The notes beneath the pieces were generated by a model. It was not told the DNA's origin. It searched no databases and saw only the letters and a list, made by a program, of their open reading frames with translations. From positions 166,245-230,244 of the forward strand of contig CABFPE010000540.1 in assembly GCA_900660155.1 (NCBI GenBank): a DNA stretch of 64,000 bases, in the 5' to 3' direction. The position numbers and the translations under genes are program-made. The DNA is from Hofstenia miamia. Lineage: Eukaryota; Xenacoelomorpha; Acoela; Hofsteniidae. This document shows positions 11,514 to 20,799 of this stretch, one piece after another (within the stretch, counting starts at the first letter, position 1; the number at the start of each line of letters is the position of its first letter).

Positions 11514-14500
11514 GGAGCGAAACATGGATTCGAATAAATTTTTAATTTAATAACAATATTATAAAAGCTTTTAGACATTTTAATATCGACATGACTTTCT
11601 TTGTACATTTGTATGTGCTTAAAGCAAAATAGTTTGTGTGTAAACGTCCAACACAACAGATCAATTGACACAATTAAAACATACGGTAGAATTGCATTCC
11701 TTTAGAGATAAAAATTCAGTCAGAATATAAATTTTATTATCAATCCCCATCAATCATTACTTCGAATTTTATTCAGTTCTGTAAACAGCAGCACTCTGTA
11801 GATTTCAATTGAACAACTACGAGTACAAGCAGTAAAATTGTCAATATACTTTTGCAAAAACTATGAAAATTGTATCTATAAACTGAAATTTGCAGTTTTT
11901 GTTTATTACAAAATGGAAAACGTGTCTATTCGACACTCACACATGCTATATAATGTGTTTGAATTAATCATCAGTTAATTCAAGTTTATGATAATAACCG
12001 ACGGTTTCACTTAAATACATGTACATTGAAAATTATCATTTTCCCATACTCAATTCCAATTTAAACATATACATGTGCTTCATTGAATTTAGGGTTACCT
12101 GCAAGATCCACACACCACAACTGCTGTAAAGAAGTAGGACTTTCCAATTTGAGCAAAAGTGCGGCATGACTACGACTACTTTGCGAGTTTTGGCAAGTGG
12201 CAGCTGTAACTCTGTGCTTTGCAGCCTTTTGAATGAGAGTGTGTAAGGTTTCAGGAGATGTAATAATATATTTCGATAATCCCTGAATTATGACACCTTC
12301 TCGAGGATGCTCTCGAATTTTTAAAGGTTCCTGAGAATCGCTCAACAAATCGCGAACCTAAATGAAAGCTTGATATCTATAGTAAAGGTTGTGACAAATC
12401 CATACTACAGTAGTACATTTGAATTGGGGTCACTGAATCTTCGAAATCATTTGATTAAATCCAGAGGTGGAGGTGTGCCAGGTTGTCCCATGGTTCAAAG
12501 CGGGTTATTTAATTGACAAGAGGCATGGTAAACGAGATCTGTTGGAATACTATTATTTAAAAATATAATGGTGTTTACAAACATGAATTATATTAAAAAA
12601 GAATAATTACTTTTTTATAAGACAAATTATGATTACACGGTAGCCATTCATCATTACAAAAAAATAACGATCAGAAAAGGGGGACTTATTACCTTAATAC
12701 ATAAAAGCAGTCCTAAGCTAAAATTAAAATTTGAAACATCAACTTCTCAATTTCTTTTATCGAACAAAAATGAATTGTTTGTAAATTTTTACCTGGGGAA
12801 AAATGATTACAAGCCACAATTAATGATATTTATAAATATATAGAAATTATTAAGCCATCATCAATTGTTAATGGGTGATTCTAACTGCTTCGAAACCATG
12901 GATCACGTGCAGAACTCTAGGGCAGCACCAAATATTACACTAGCTAGATTCAACTATCTTAAAGAAACTATTTTATCTAAGTACAATTTAGCGGACACTG
13001 CGAAGCTGTGCAATAACATCAGGCACACATATTATAATAAAACTTCTAATTACTCTTNGAGCAACAAGTGGTTAAAGAAGGCAGGACTAAGAAGAGAAAC
13101 AGAAACACTGATAATGGCAGCATAGGAGCAAGCAATAAGAACAAACTGGGTGAAGAAGCATATAGACAGAAGAGTAGAAGTAAATGATAAGCGTAGGCTA
13201 TGTAAGAAAGAGGCGGAGACAGTAGATCATCTGATAGCAGGGTGTGAGAAGTTGGCACAGAATGAGTATAAATTCAGTCATGAAAAGGTGGGAAGAATGG
13301 TTCACTGGAGTTTGAGTAGGCAACATGGATTAGAAGCAGGAGACAAGTGGTATGAGCACAAGCCACAGGGCGCCATAGAAAATGAGAAGGTTAAGATAGT
13401 GTGGGACTTCAACATACAGACAAGCAAGGTGCTAGAAGCACGGAGGCCATACATAGTAGTAGTGGACAAAGAGAAAAGATTGGGAACTGTGATAGACATA
13501 GCAACCAATATTAACACTATGACCAAATTTGTTCCTGTTAAATAAATTCGGCCGAAGACCAGATCAAAAGTTAACAAGTCAAGAAGCAGACAATAGTATC
13601 TCAAAACAGACAAAGAAAGGCTACAAGGATGCTTAATGTAAAAAGAATGTAATAAAGACATTAAAACTCTTGCATTCTTCGATCAGACTGTTTCGTTAAA
13701 CGTAAATCCTAATCCTTGGAGTTTTTATATTATCTACTAGAATTCTCAATGCTTTCTCTGGCAATTCAATGCCTTAAACTAAACTTTATAGTAAAAGCAA
13801 ACATTACATTGCGATGTCATTTTACGTCGAAAGTGTCGCATTTAAATATTACACATTGCACACACGTTTGCATTATTAGCAGAATGATTTATTCATACAA
13901 CGTTAATCTTTGAAACTAACTGTCCATTCCAATTAAAATACATGTTTACGTATTAATGATATGCGCTATTGATAATTTACTTTGCATCAATAACAAATAG
14001 AACTTAATAAATTTAAAATTCATCAAAAGATATAATGTTCAGTGTATTGTTCACTTTTATAACATTAAAATTTTGTTAAAAGTTGCTATTGCCTGTTTTG
14101 TTATACAGTTTATTAGGTTAGTATCAACTCTGAATACTAAATAATTTGAAAGACTCGCAATGAGTCTCATTAAAACTAAAATATTTGATTAAGTAGCAAT
14201 ACCCTTTACTGTTAGCGCCACTAATGAAATGCAACATAAATCGATAAGCTTATTTGTGACTCAATAAATTCGAGAAAATTACCGCACAGTTGCTGTGACT
14301 GTGCTATTGCTGCTCTGCTTTATTTTGCAAAGCCCTAAATTCAGCAATAAAATTACATTTTTATCTTAAATATTCATTAAATGAAAGGAAGAACTATGCA
14401 AAAAATACTGAAAGCGCGAAATTCTTAAAGCACTTAGTGAGGTAAAACGAGCCTCATTAAAAAGTTGTATTTGGTGAGCCGAGCAACAAAATATTCAAAT

Positions 14501-17500
14501 TGAAAACAAACCGAGCAGAGCTTAAAAATTTTGGCTCGGTGACAAGTCTGCTGCGAAAGCAGCTAACCTAACAAGCTTAAGTCGTTCAATCAAATAAGAC
14601 GTTGTGATGCATCACCTGTAGCAATTATAAATTATGATCACATTTTGCGATTAGAATTGATAAAGAAAAATAATCGCAGAAGTGATGAAAACAAGTGACG
14701 GATCACCAATAGTAGTGTACGGGTAGTTTTTTAATACTGCAACCGCCCGACAAAAATATTTTATTACCAGTACCCGAAGCTGTTGACCACACCCGCTCAT
14801 GCCCGCGAACAAGTAATAATTATATGAACCTTTGGGTATGCGCGGGTGAAACCTGGATTTAAAAGTAATATTCTATCTGTTATGTTCTCGTCTTTCACTA
14901 ATCTCGGCTAAATGCATAAATGTGCCACAAACTGGTTTTGTCAAATCGAGAAGTTGCTTAGATATTAAACTGTTTGTTTGGTGGGAACGTAAGTTGAATT
15001 TCAAATCACAGATTAAATTTAACTATTCAATATGACTGGTTGATTATGCACTAGCTGTTCTCTTACATGCGTTGTCATTTCGGAATTCCTACCATGTAGC
15101 ACGTATGATACTAATTGTGTACATGTAAAGTGTGTTGGTTTTACAGCGAGAGCTAAAGGCCATGGTCGCTACTTGTGGCAATGCGAAACATGTTGGGATA
15201 GCTGTCAAGAACCTCATTTTGATGGTATTGAGGAGATCTTGAATCGAATTTCATCATTGAAATCGGTTGTACTTGACTTAAAATCTAAACTTGCTATAAA
15301 TTATCAAGCGAATTCTAAGATTCTAAGGAATCTGTAGAAAGGCCTCTTTGGAAGTCAATGATTACAAGAACCCGCTTCAACAGCCAAAATTCTAACAGCA
15401 GTCTCACATCAGAGAACAAACGGAGAAAAGTTTCAAATAGCACAACTGATGGTTATATGGTCGGTGATGCTGCATTGGCTAGAAAACCACAAACAAGCAT
15501 CGTAGGAAAAAGTCTTAATTCTGGAAAAATAGAAGTGCGGAAGAAATTAACTCCCCGGAGACATCTTTATATTGGAAACATTTCCAACAAATATGATTCC
15601 AGCTGTTGCAGAAAATAAAATAGAGCAGAAGGCAATCAATGAAGCAGTCTGGAAGAATCGAAGCCATACCAGACCAACATCCTTGCTATATTGTAGTTTT
15701 AGCCAAGGAGGAATCCAGATGGGGAATATACTTGATATACAGTCGTCAACAAAAAAATATTATAGCACATCTTGAATTCTAAATGGCACCCAGTACACAG
15801 TCTGTGTTCAGAAATAATTCGGGCAAATACAGCAAGGCACAGCTTAATAGATATGGTTTGCAACATCACAATAACGAATCCCTTAATTATGCAGTGTCCT
15901 ACATTGGCAGCAACATTTCGAGTTATGCAGAAATTTAAATTCCAACTGAATCCATCTAATTGCAGTGCAGCTCTTCCTAATTTAGTATCTAATAAAAGAT
16001 TCTTTAGTACTAACATTATTTTAAATGAGGATCTAGAGCCAACAAGCTTGTGCAATTTCATAATTAAAAAGAGAGGCCAGATACTGCAACTAAAATCAAA
16101 ATGTAAAGGGAAAATATTGTCTAACTTTGTGTACTCAGATGATCCCAGTACTAAAAGAACCGTACAGAAGGCAGTGAGTTATTGGAACACGCCACAGAAT
16201 ATATTAATTAAGATTATTAATAAAATAAGGTGTAAAAGGTTTCGCCCATACTATAAAACCATCATGTATAAGGTACTTTTAAACAGGATAATTAATCGTG
16301 ACAAGTTCTATTTTTCACGACCAATAGAAAACCTTTATGCAGGCTGTGTAACAGTGAAAACGAGAACCCAAAACATCTAATCTTTCACTGTGTCAAGAGA
16401 ATCCATGAGAAACCTGCCGAATTTGGAAGCATTGCAGATATCATAAATGCAGACGACCTAACATCAATCGTCAATTATATAATTAAATCAATTGCTTCCC
16501 CTAAGGATGTTTTTTAGTTATTTTTTTAATGTTAATTTTGATTATCTTGTATACAGCACATTTCTTTAACAAAATGACTATATTACTAAAAATGCTTCCA
16601 ACAAACAAGATAAATATACAGACACTTTAATACAATGTCTAATACTTAGTTGTGTCCCCCTTTGCAGCAATAACAGCTTTAATACGAGATGGCATCGAGT
16701 AAACAAGTGTCTCACAATATCATGTAGTGATTTCTGAAACCCAAACCAGCTTTATGCTTCTCACAGAATGAGTCATATGATGTTTGGCATTTTTCACTAA
16801 CCTTCCTTTTCATGATTTCCCAGCAATTTTCTAAAGGGTTGAGATAAGGCAACGATCCAGGTCACCCTTGTAGGAGTTCAAAGGATTTACCAGCAAACCA
16901 CGTCTTCACAGCCTTTGCCGTGTGGCATGGTGCACCATCCTGCTGAAATATTTTAGTGGAACTTATTTGCATCCAAACAGGTAGCTTCTGCTTGAGTAAA
17001 TCGAGGTAGACTGAGTTTTAGGTGGTAGAAACCATAAACCAGCACGCCCTTGCGCAGTAATGGCACCCCAAATCATGACACTAGCTGGATGTTTTACTGT
17101 GGGAAGTAAATATTTTTAACTGTACCTGCAATTTGCATTTGCTGGACGCCTCATGATATGTGCTTCAAACTGAGACTGTGACACAGTGGTCTCATCTCAG
17201 AACATTACTTTTTTCCAGTCCTCAGCCGACCAATTGACGTATTTTTGTGCAAAAGCCAGCCTGTCAAAGTTTTTCTTTTTTGATAGTCTGGGCGCCTTTT
17301 TAACCTTTTTGTCCACAATCAACTAAAAAACGGCGCCAAATATTTGTGCAACTAGGGACAACTGATAATGACCGTAAATTAGAGTAAATAACACTGCTTG
17401 ATATGGTTGGATTGACAGAAGCTGCTCGTCTGATCAAAATATCGGTCCACTTTGATGATATGCGTGGGCTACCTGATCTTGGGCAGCTCTTGTAGCAAGA

Positions 17501-20325
17501 AATCACTTTAATCCTTTTTATGGCATCACATACAGTTGATTTGCCACATGAAGCCTGACAGCTATTGCCCTTTGAGACATATTTTCTTGGCTTAAAACCT
17601 GAACTGTGCACTCTGTTCAGACATTCCCTCGCATTTCGTACCCATATTTAAAGGTGATAAATATGAGGCTGTAACATTGTTTTGGGTTACATTCACATAA
17701 ATACACTGATAATGCATCTAAATATAATTAAGCAAAATATTTAGCAAATGAAGAGATAAAACAATAAAAAATAATGACAATCAATATAAATTAAATGTAG
17801 AAGTGGACACTATTGAATACCGCGATCACCTCACACTTAGAAAGTGCCAAAGCACCAGAGCAAACCGATTGTTTTAAGTACATACTGAAATAATACAAAT
17901 TAAAGAAAATCAAAAGAGATTTGACATTTAAAACGTTAGCAATTAAACGAAGTGTCTTTTCATCAAAATTCGTAACATAAATGTGGGAATCGGACAAGAA
18001 ATTTTAACGAAATTAACAGAAACTTAAGCATGGTCACCTTAGCACAAAATTAAACCTATCCGATTTGAGTAAAATTCAAATTTTATAACAACCAACCAAT
18101 ATTTTCGATATTTATTTGCTCATTGTTCTATAAACACATGTCAATAAAAAAAGGCCAAAACTCGAAAAGTCGAAGGGTAAAAAATAAAAGATTTTGAAAT
18201 CTTACCTTTTCGTTGTATATTTCTAAATAGCTTGCTTCTATTGAGCAAAAGGTATTCTCACTATAGTGATTGTAAATTGCATCACACATTCTTGGAATTA
18301 GACCTGGATCATCGGAATCTCCAGACATAGTGTAAGTTTTTCCTGTGCCAGTTTGACCATATGCAACCACACACATGTTAATCCCAGAAAACACAGTCTC
18401 CAACATCTAAACAGGATATTACATACAAAGGTAGAAGCCACCGTTTAAAAAATCATATCCAGTGCACATTATTAGTTTTATAATTTAGCTACATTACTTT
18501 ATTGAAAAATATAGAGGAGAATGACTAGTCAATAAAATCGTGGAATTGGTCATTAGGGAATTTATATCAATAGAAGTCAAATTGTCCGAAAATATATAAA
18601 TCAAATATCTAATAGTCTTCGCGAGAGGAAGTCCACTGATATTTCTAAAAAAACTACTTAAAACCAAATGACTTATGTGAGTAATAAATTATAAAAGATG
18701 GATTGGTTCACAATAATTCAGGTTTTTTGGAGCAACTCAATAATGCATTGAATGAAAATTTTTTTTGTGAATGACTTAAAACTCTCTAAAACGCCGAGTG
18801 GCAACTATAAAAGTTTCAACTCAATTCGGTAACTAGAATACTTAAAGCAAACAATGTACAGTGCGTTTTAATAAATATAAACAAATATAAATTAAATAAA
18901 TGACTTATGTGAGTAATAAATTATAAAAGATGGATTGGTTCACAATAATTCAGGTTTTTTGGAGCAACTCAATAATGCATTGAATGAAAATTTTTTTTGT
19001 GAATGACTTAAAACTCTCTAAAACGCCGAGTGGCAACTATAAAAGTTTCAACTCAATTCGGTAACTAGAATACTTAAAGCAAACAATGTACAGTGCGTTT
19101 TAATAAATATAAACAAATATAAATTAAATATTTGTGTGTCTTATTAATGTATTATTTTAAACACTTATAGATAATTGATCGAATATAATATAGTTTTGAG
19201 TAATTATTCAATAACACAATTATGTGTAAAAATATTATATTGATCCTAGTTTCATGTCATTTATTTTTGACAATTATTAATGGACTCCCTTAAGGAGTGC
19301 AGGTACATATATGTACCATGCTAGTGTAACGTCATAGATACATTTACAATTGAATTTTGGTGATAGGGTGCTGCTTACAATCTGCTTAATGCAATATCAT
19401 GCGTTTTTACTACTAAAGCAGCATCCGTTTCCTTATGGGCAATAAAGAGTTAACATTTTCCAAAATATAGGCGTACTTTTGAATAGGCTACATTAGTATT
19501 AATATTTTATTTAGGAGGAAACTAATTTCCTGTAGAAATGTAAAATGCAAAATTTTAACGAATTATTCAAAATGTTGGTAAGTTTTTCGTAAGTTAAGCA
19601 TAAACAAAAGAGTAATCACTTTAGATAGAATACATTTTCTCAACAAAATAAAAACTAAATCTGCGCAAAACGGTGTTTGTTATTTTAAACAAAAGCAAAA
19701 GTTCAAATACTATAGGCTGACAAATACGATCGAGTGATAAAAGTTAATGTATACAAATATACTAGTTTGCAACATTCTTATCTTAGAAAGAATTCACGAG
19801 AACAAGCTAAACATTTACACACAAAATGTATGGTAAAATGTGAGAAAAATTTAATCTTGTAATTTCTGATAGTTGTTTCAAACCTTGCATGTTATATAGA
19901 CAAAGTGAACTGAATGGCGCTGATAATAGTTCAATTATTGCTTCCGGCATTAACTATATATTTGTAGAACAAACGATTTCCCACCAAATCAAAAGTAGAA
20001 AGTAAGAGTGAAATAATTAATATTATGATACTAATACTAGAGAAAATAATAAATTTCAAATTTTTTAGTCAAATGTAACTGATTTATTTACTTGTTGTCC
20101 AGTATCTTCAAATATCTCTTGTTGCGATGCACCGGGTAATATTCCATTTTCTGACCAATAACATTTATCCAAATTGAATTCGTAGTTTCGCTCTTCACCA
20201 TTATTCTCTAATTTATGTACAATTGTTCGACTAGGTGGGCAGACATCAATGCAACATGAAGCGTTCCGCAACAATTCGACTTTGTTAAAAGGACGAGAAC
20301 GTACAATAACTTTAATTTTCGTCAT
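1594..20325 (-). CDS. kinesin-3-like motor protein gene (spliced, 5 exons seen)
   Basis: Spliced gene for an N-terminal-motor kinesin, an ATP-driven microtubule motor. Exons are 20325-20092, 18406-18206, 12357-12099, 8417-7969 and 1908-1614. All introns are GT/AG and the phases (0,0,1,0) join without a break, giving at least 479 residues. Visible: RSRPFN near residue 9, P-loop GQTGTGKT (95-102), switch I NSQSSRSH (202-209), switch II DLAGSER (229-235), and a neck helix ITRLRNEVVQLRALL near 333-347. Subfamily clues are the YWS of the N-terminal strand region, LKIREHP after the EIYNEKVRDLL motif, and RDSVLTRLL, all typical of kinesin-3. No FHA domain is visible downstream. The motor is short (about 310 residues against roughly 350 usual) because surface loops are trimmed. 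The 3' end is uncertain: exon 5 may splice on at GTGAGA (1613) or read to TAA at 1594. Introns are full of transposons, but the reading frame is clean, so the gene is probably functional. Confidence 0.88.
1614..1908 (-). CDS. kinesin exon 5 (tail segment, probable)
   Basis: Acceptor CAACCTTAG precedes 1908 and the frame joins exon 4 in phase 0. It encodes about 98 residues with no domain I recognise. They are acidic and helix-prone, with FQMDYVRDLWNHLEAFEAEF and a Ser/Asp-rich end. The preceding exon's VENQSVQT and this exon's AEVSVQTDG are similar in style. At the 3' side, MSG is followed either by a donor GTGAGA (1613) or, read through, by a TAA at 1594 after five more codons (ENFLC). Membership of the kinesin gene rests on phase, strand and codon quality, because the intron is 6 kb. 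Confidence 0.68.
1909..2693. other. intron sequence with two GC-rich mini-hairpins
   Basis: No coding sequence is seen. Around 2276-2294 the palindrome AGGTGTGCGCCGCACACCT occurs, and around 2660-2683 GTGTGCGTT and AACGCACAC form another small stem. The shared AGGTGTGCG core suggests the two ends of one small decayed element, but I cannot define termini or a target duplication. Confidence 0.4.
2702..3235 (-). pseudogene. THAP-domain fragment of the P-like element
   Basis: Starts at ATG 3235 with MPNTCCVYKCRSNY, the first Cys pair of a C2CH THAP finger, followed by AYRFPND and W residues. The second half (VICKKHWPEGFPT, with Cys-x2-His) is in another frame, so there is a frameshift near residue 40. 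After the N gap the reading continues as NGKERPSKPPEIF, the usual segment after a THAP finger. THAP domains bind DNA, here presumably the transposon ends. Broken by the frameshift and by the gap. Confidence 0.75.
2896..3045. other. 150-N gap flanked by a duplicated 30-bp sequence
   Basis: The roughly 30 bases left of the gap (ending CCGGCCAGT) recur immediately to its right with one or two differences. The true gap is therefore probably zero or negative, with the assembler failing to merge overlapping ends. Confidence 0.7.
3372..5930. other. intron 4 sequence, nothing recognised
   Basis: AT-rich, no domain-bearing frame on either strand. A poly-G run occurs near 4536. Frames at 3719-4066 and 5105-5467 show no family signature. 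It lies inside the large kinesin intron 4. Confidence 0.5.
5939..5952. repeat. short (TA)n microsatellite
   Basis: Seven TA units followed by CGATGAG, at the left edge of the mariner-like remnant. TA is also the target of Tc1/mariner elements. Confidence 0.8.
5985..6890 (+). mobile_element. Tc1/mariner-type transposon remnant
   Basis: Plus-strand reading in broken frames gives a helix-turn-helix portion (RTIRKEPLITADQLRTKW, then RSVRRRLHEM), then MMWGMFSYHGTDRLHFCEV with SYLQMMQTRMV, then NPYLNTIEILWxxIKSRL-like sequence, and finally LVDSMPRRIAGVIKAKDGHSKY. This is the order of a Tc1/mariner transposase. The second catalytic aspartate region is deleted (FMHAT where FMQDNAPxH is expected), and several frameshifts occur, so it is dead. 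GGTTCTAATAATATGTCC near 6864 resembles a terminal repeat. Confidence 0.75.
6320..6785 (+). pseudogene. transposase C-terminal half (Tc1/mariner), broken
   Basis: An open stretch of 68 codons (MQERERNSTKIMMWGMFSYH...) stops at 6526. The rest continues in other frames to SKY at about 6785. The DDE/DDD catalytic core is interrupted as described for the element. Confidence 0.7.
6891..7968. other. intron 4 sequence with a short TA repeat and a terminal-repeat-like motif
   Basis: No gene. A (TA)n run lies at 7048-7066. Near 7409, GTTCTTAATAATATGGACA resembles the mariner end at 6864 and may be a solo or second terminal repeat. Confidence 0.4.
7969..8417 (-). CDS. kinesin exon 4 (switch II, motor end, neck; residues 232-381)
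   Basis: Acceptor TTTTAG precedes 8417. The two bases GA complete the glycine codon begun in exon 3, giving GSER then directly TRLKDGTAINRSL. It continues through VPCRDSVLTRLL and TLRFAARAR and into the neck coil ITRLRNEVVQLRALL. The donor is GTATGC at 7968, phase 0. Odd points: the loop 11 residues normally between SER and the TRLKEG-like segment are absent, there is no lysine-rich K-loop before VPCRDS, and the usual proline-tyrosine is PC. Confidence 0.92.
8418..11097. other. kinesin intron 3 sequence, nothing recognised
   Basis: About 2.7 kb of AT-rich DNA with no frame of recognisable family on either strand. The palindromic word TACATGTA is frequent, as elsewhere in the window. No terminal repeats found by eye. 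Confidence 0.5.
11098..11165 (+). ncRNA. possible tRNA-derived SINE head
   Basis: TGGCTCATGTGGTTAAGC resembles an internal A box, and AGAGGTTAACATC about 45 bases later resembles a degenerate B box. That is the spacing of a tRNA-derived promoter. I could not fold a complete cloverleaf, so this is at most a SINE head or tRNA relic. Confidence 0.25.
11166..12098. other. intron 3 sequence with a (TA)n tract
   Basis: No gene supported. A TA microsatellite occupies 11487-11513. The minus-strand frame 11336-11671 runs through this microsatellite and has no domain. Confidence 0.45.
12099..12357 (-). CDS. kinesin exon 3 (switch I, residues 146-231)
   Basis: Acceptor TTTAG precedes 12357 and donor GTAACC starts at 12098. 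It opens with VRDLL, then LKIREHP, GLSKYIITS, and switch I NSQSSRSHA, and ends in CVDLA with one base of the switch II glycine codon (phase 1). From SRSHA to VDLAG there are only about 17 residues, noticeably fewer than the beta hairpin usual in kinesins. Confidence 0.92.
12620..13057 (+). mobile_element. LINE endonuclease-domain fragment
   Basis: The frame reads RKGGLITLIHKSSPKLKL, then NELFVNFYLGKNDYK and MGDSNCF, then ITLARFNYLKETILSKYNL. These align with RKGGLISLWNKNSPP, LGKEEYK, AGDSNCYY and LSLTRYNYL in the better-preserved LINE at 48-51.6 kb. It is therefore the apurinic-endonuclease-like portion of the same LINE family, with one frameshift near 12840. It ends at the single N (13058) and lies in kinesin intron 2. 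Confidence 0.72.
13060..13690 (+). mobile_element. C-terminal fragment of an RLE-type (R2/NeSL-like) LINE
   Basis: The frame 13150-13545 reads RRLCKKEAETVDHLIAGCEK, a Cys-x2-Cys...His...Cys finger. It is followed by KWYEHKPQGAIENEKVKIVW, DFNIQTSKVLEARRP and a VIDIA strand. This is the zinc finger plus restriction-like endonuclease order found at the end of R2/R4/NeSL-type non-LTR retrotransposons, which cut target DNA. The usual catalytic PD is PY here, so the nuclease is probably dead. AATAAA near 13650 may be its polyadenylation signal. Confidence 0.65.
13691..15028. other. intron 2 sequence, nothing recognised
   Basis: AT-rich, no supported coding region on either strand, no clear terminal repeats. 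Confidence 0.45.
15034..15615 (+). pseudogene. LINE ORF1 with PHD-like zinc finger
   Basis: After ATG at 15031 and an in-frame TGA, the reading has LCTSC, then LPC, NCVHVKCVG and YLWQCETC, a C4HC3-like PHD finger of a kind known in ORF1 of some CR1/L2-type LINEs. A short coiled-coil-like helix follows (ILNRISSLKSVVLDLKSKL). After a frameshift a basic Ser/Asn-rich stretch leads to RRHLYIGNIS, which looks like the first strand (RNP2) of an RRM and is cut off at the deletion junction. ORF1 proteins bind LINE RNA. Confidence 0.62.
15585..16505 (+). pseudogene. LINE ORF2 C-terminal region
   Basis: Frames 15572-15775 and 15772-16380 are continuous in alignment with the minus-strand LINE tail at 48390-49352, with a frameshift between them. 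The terminal Cys/His knuckle is damaged: the relative's PLCRLCNLENENPEHLIFHC is represented by out-of-frame sequence after 16340. No enzymatic domain remains. Confidence 0.75.
16621..17665 (-). mobile_element. Tc1-like transposon remnant
   Basis: Minus-strand frame 17611-17300 encodes a Tc1-type helix-turn-helix pair: SKGNSCQASCGKSTVCDAIK, SGSPRISSKWTDILIRRAA and NLRSLSVVPSCTNIWRRF. Below it, in further frames, come WKKVMFxDETTVSQSQFEAH, SVMIWGAITAQGRAGLWFLP and a C-terminal MPSRIKAVIAAKGG. A stop (TGA) sits just before the DE of the first catalytic motif, and frames shift repeatedly, so it is inactive. It lies in kinesin intron 2. Confidence 0.8.
17666..18205. other. intron 2 sequence, nothing recognised
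   Basis: AT-rich intron sequence adjacent to kinesin exon 2. The minus-strand frame 17791-17997 has no domain. Confidence 0.45.
18206..18406 (-). CDS. kinesin exon 2 (P-loop, residues 79-145)
   Basis: Acceptor TTTAG lies just before 18406 and donor GTAAGA starts at 18205. It encodes MLETVFSG, the Walker A loop AYGQTGTGKTYTM that binds ATP phosphates, GLIPRMCDAIY, and the family motif SYLEIYNEK, which is completed as VRDLL in exon 3. The stretch between TMSG and SYLEIYNE is shorter than in typical kinesin-3 motors. Phase 0 on both sides. Confidence 0.92.
18666..19129. repeat. perfect 232-bp tandem duplication
   Basis: Units 18666-18897 and 18898-19129 read identically, beginning AAATGACTTATGTGAG and ending AAATATAAATTAAAT. 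They lie within kinesin intron 1, with no N at the junction. No coding content. Confidence 0.92.
19130..20091. other. kinesin intron 1 remainder, nothing recognised
   Basis: AT-rich. No frame with a family signature. AATGGCGCTGATAATAG near 19914 resembles the motif clustered at 23.85-24.42 kb. Confidence 0.4.
20092..20325 (-). CDS. kinesin exon 1 (motor N-terminus, residues 1-78)
   Basis: Starts at ATG 20325 with MTKIKVIVRSRPFN, the first beta strand and RxRP nucleotide-base contact of kinesins, which is why I chose this start. It continues to the YWS strand and the ASQQEIFEDTGQQ helix. The donor GTAAAT begins at 20091 and the exon ends in phase 0. The next family residues (MLETVFSG) begin exon 2 exactly, which supports the junction. 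No clear promoter element is visible upstream. Confidence 0.9.
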
Positions 20326-20795
20326 AGTGAGTTAAATATTGGTGAAAAACATCCCTCCCACCAGGGGAGGACAAAGATTTAGTTCATTCACTAAAACAGT
20401 TAATGTCATCTGAAAAATATAATTCAATAACTTTCCAATTTAAACAATAAATTAAATAAGCTAAATATATAGTCGATCATAATCTTATTCAATAACACTT
20501 TCTGATAAATAATACTTGCAAACCGAAATAACAAAACATACATGTTTAGATTGAAAAACAAGTTTATCACATTATGTTTAAAAAACCAGTGACGATCTAA
20601 GGCATAAAATTAAGCAACTTAAATCATTCAGTGACTTCATATCACTTAATGCTGCTCCTTATTCTTCATTCCTTCGCCAAACTCAATATTTGTTTCTTCC
20701 AAGGAAAAAACGTGTTTTTCTCTCTTTCTATTTCTCGTCCCTTACAGTGAATTCCTTGAACAAACTGGAATCTTACATCGTTACGATTCTTCAGA
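20326..20795. other. kinesin upstream region
   Basis: Immediately 5' of the kinesin start codon on the minus strand, so it should hold the 5' UTR and promoter. I see no convincing TATA box or initiator. A small GC-rich stem CCCTCCCACCAGGGGAGG occurs near 20352. Confidence 0.3.
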
Positions 20796-20799
20796 TTCT

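Larger units (their letters stand above)
15030..16620 (+). mobile_element. internally deleted PHD-type LINE (ORF1 joined to ORF2 tail)
   Basis: The left part is LINE ORF1 with a PHD-like finger and basic region. The right part, from about 15585, is the far C-terminal region of ORF2. It matches the tail of the LINE at 48.4-49.3 kb: KWHPVHSLCSEII against KWHPISTLLSAII, IMYKVLLNRIINRDKFYFSR against IMYKVILNRIINRDKFFYSR. The endonuclease and reverse transcriptase are missing, so several kilobases were lost at one junction near 15585. It ends in T-rich sequence near 16540-16620. Confidence 0.78.

Noticed and set aside
13046-13661. Minus-strand frames rich in Leu/Ser
   Set aside because: Antisense shadows of the RLE-type LINE tail, whose Cys/His finger and nuclease region are on the plus strand.
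15699-16061. 120-codon minus-strand frame
   Set aside because: Shadow of the LINE ORF2 tail, which has clear homology on the plus strand.
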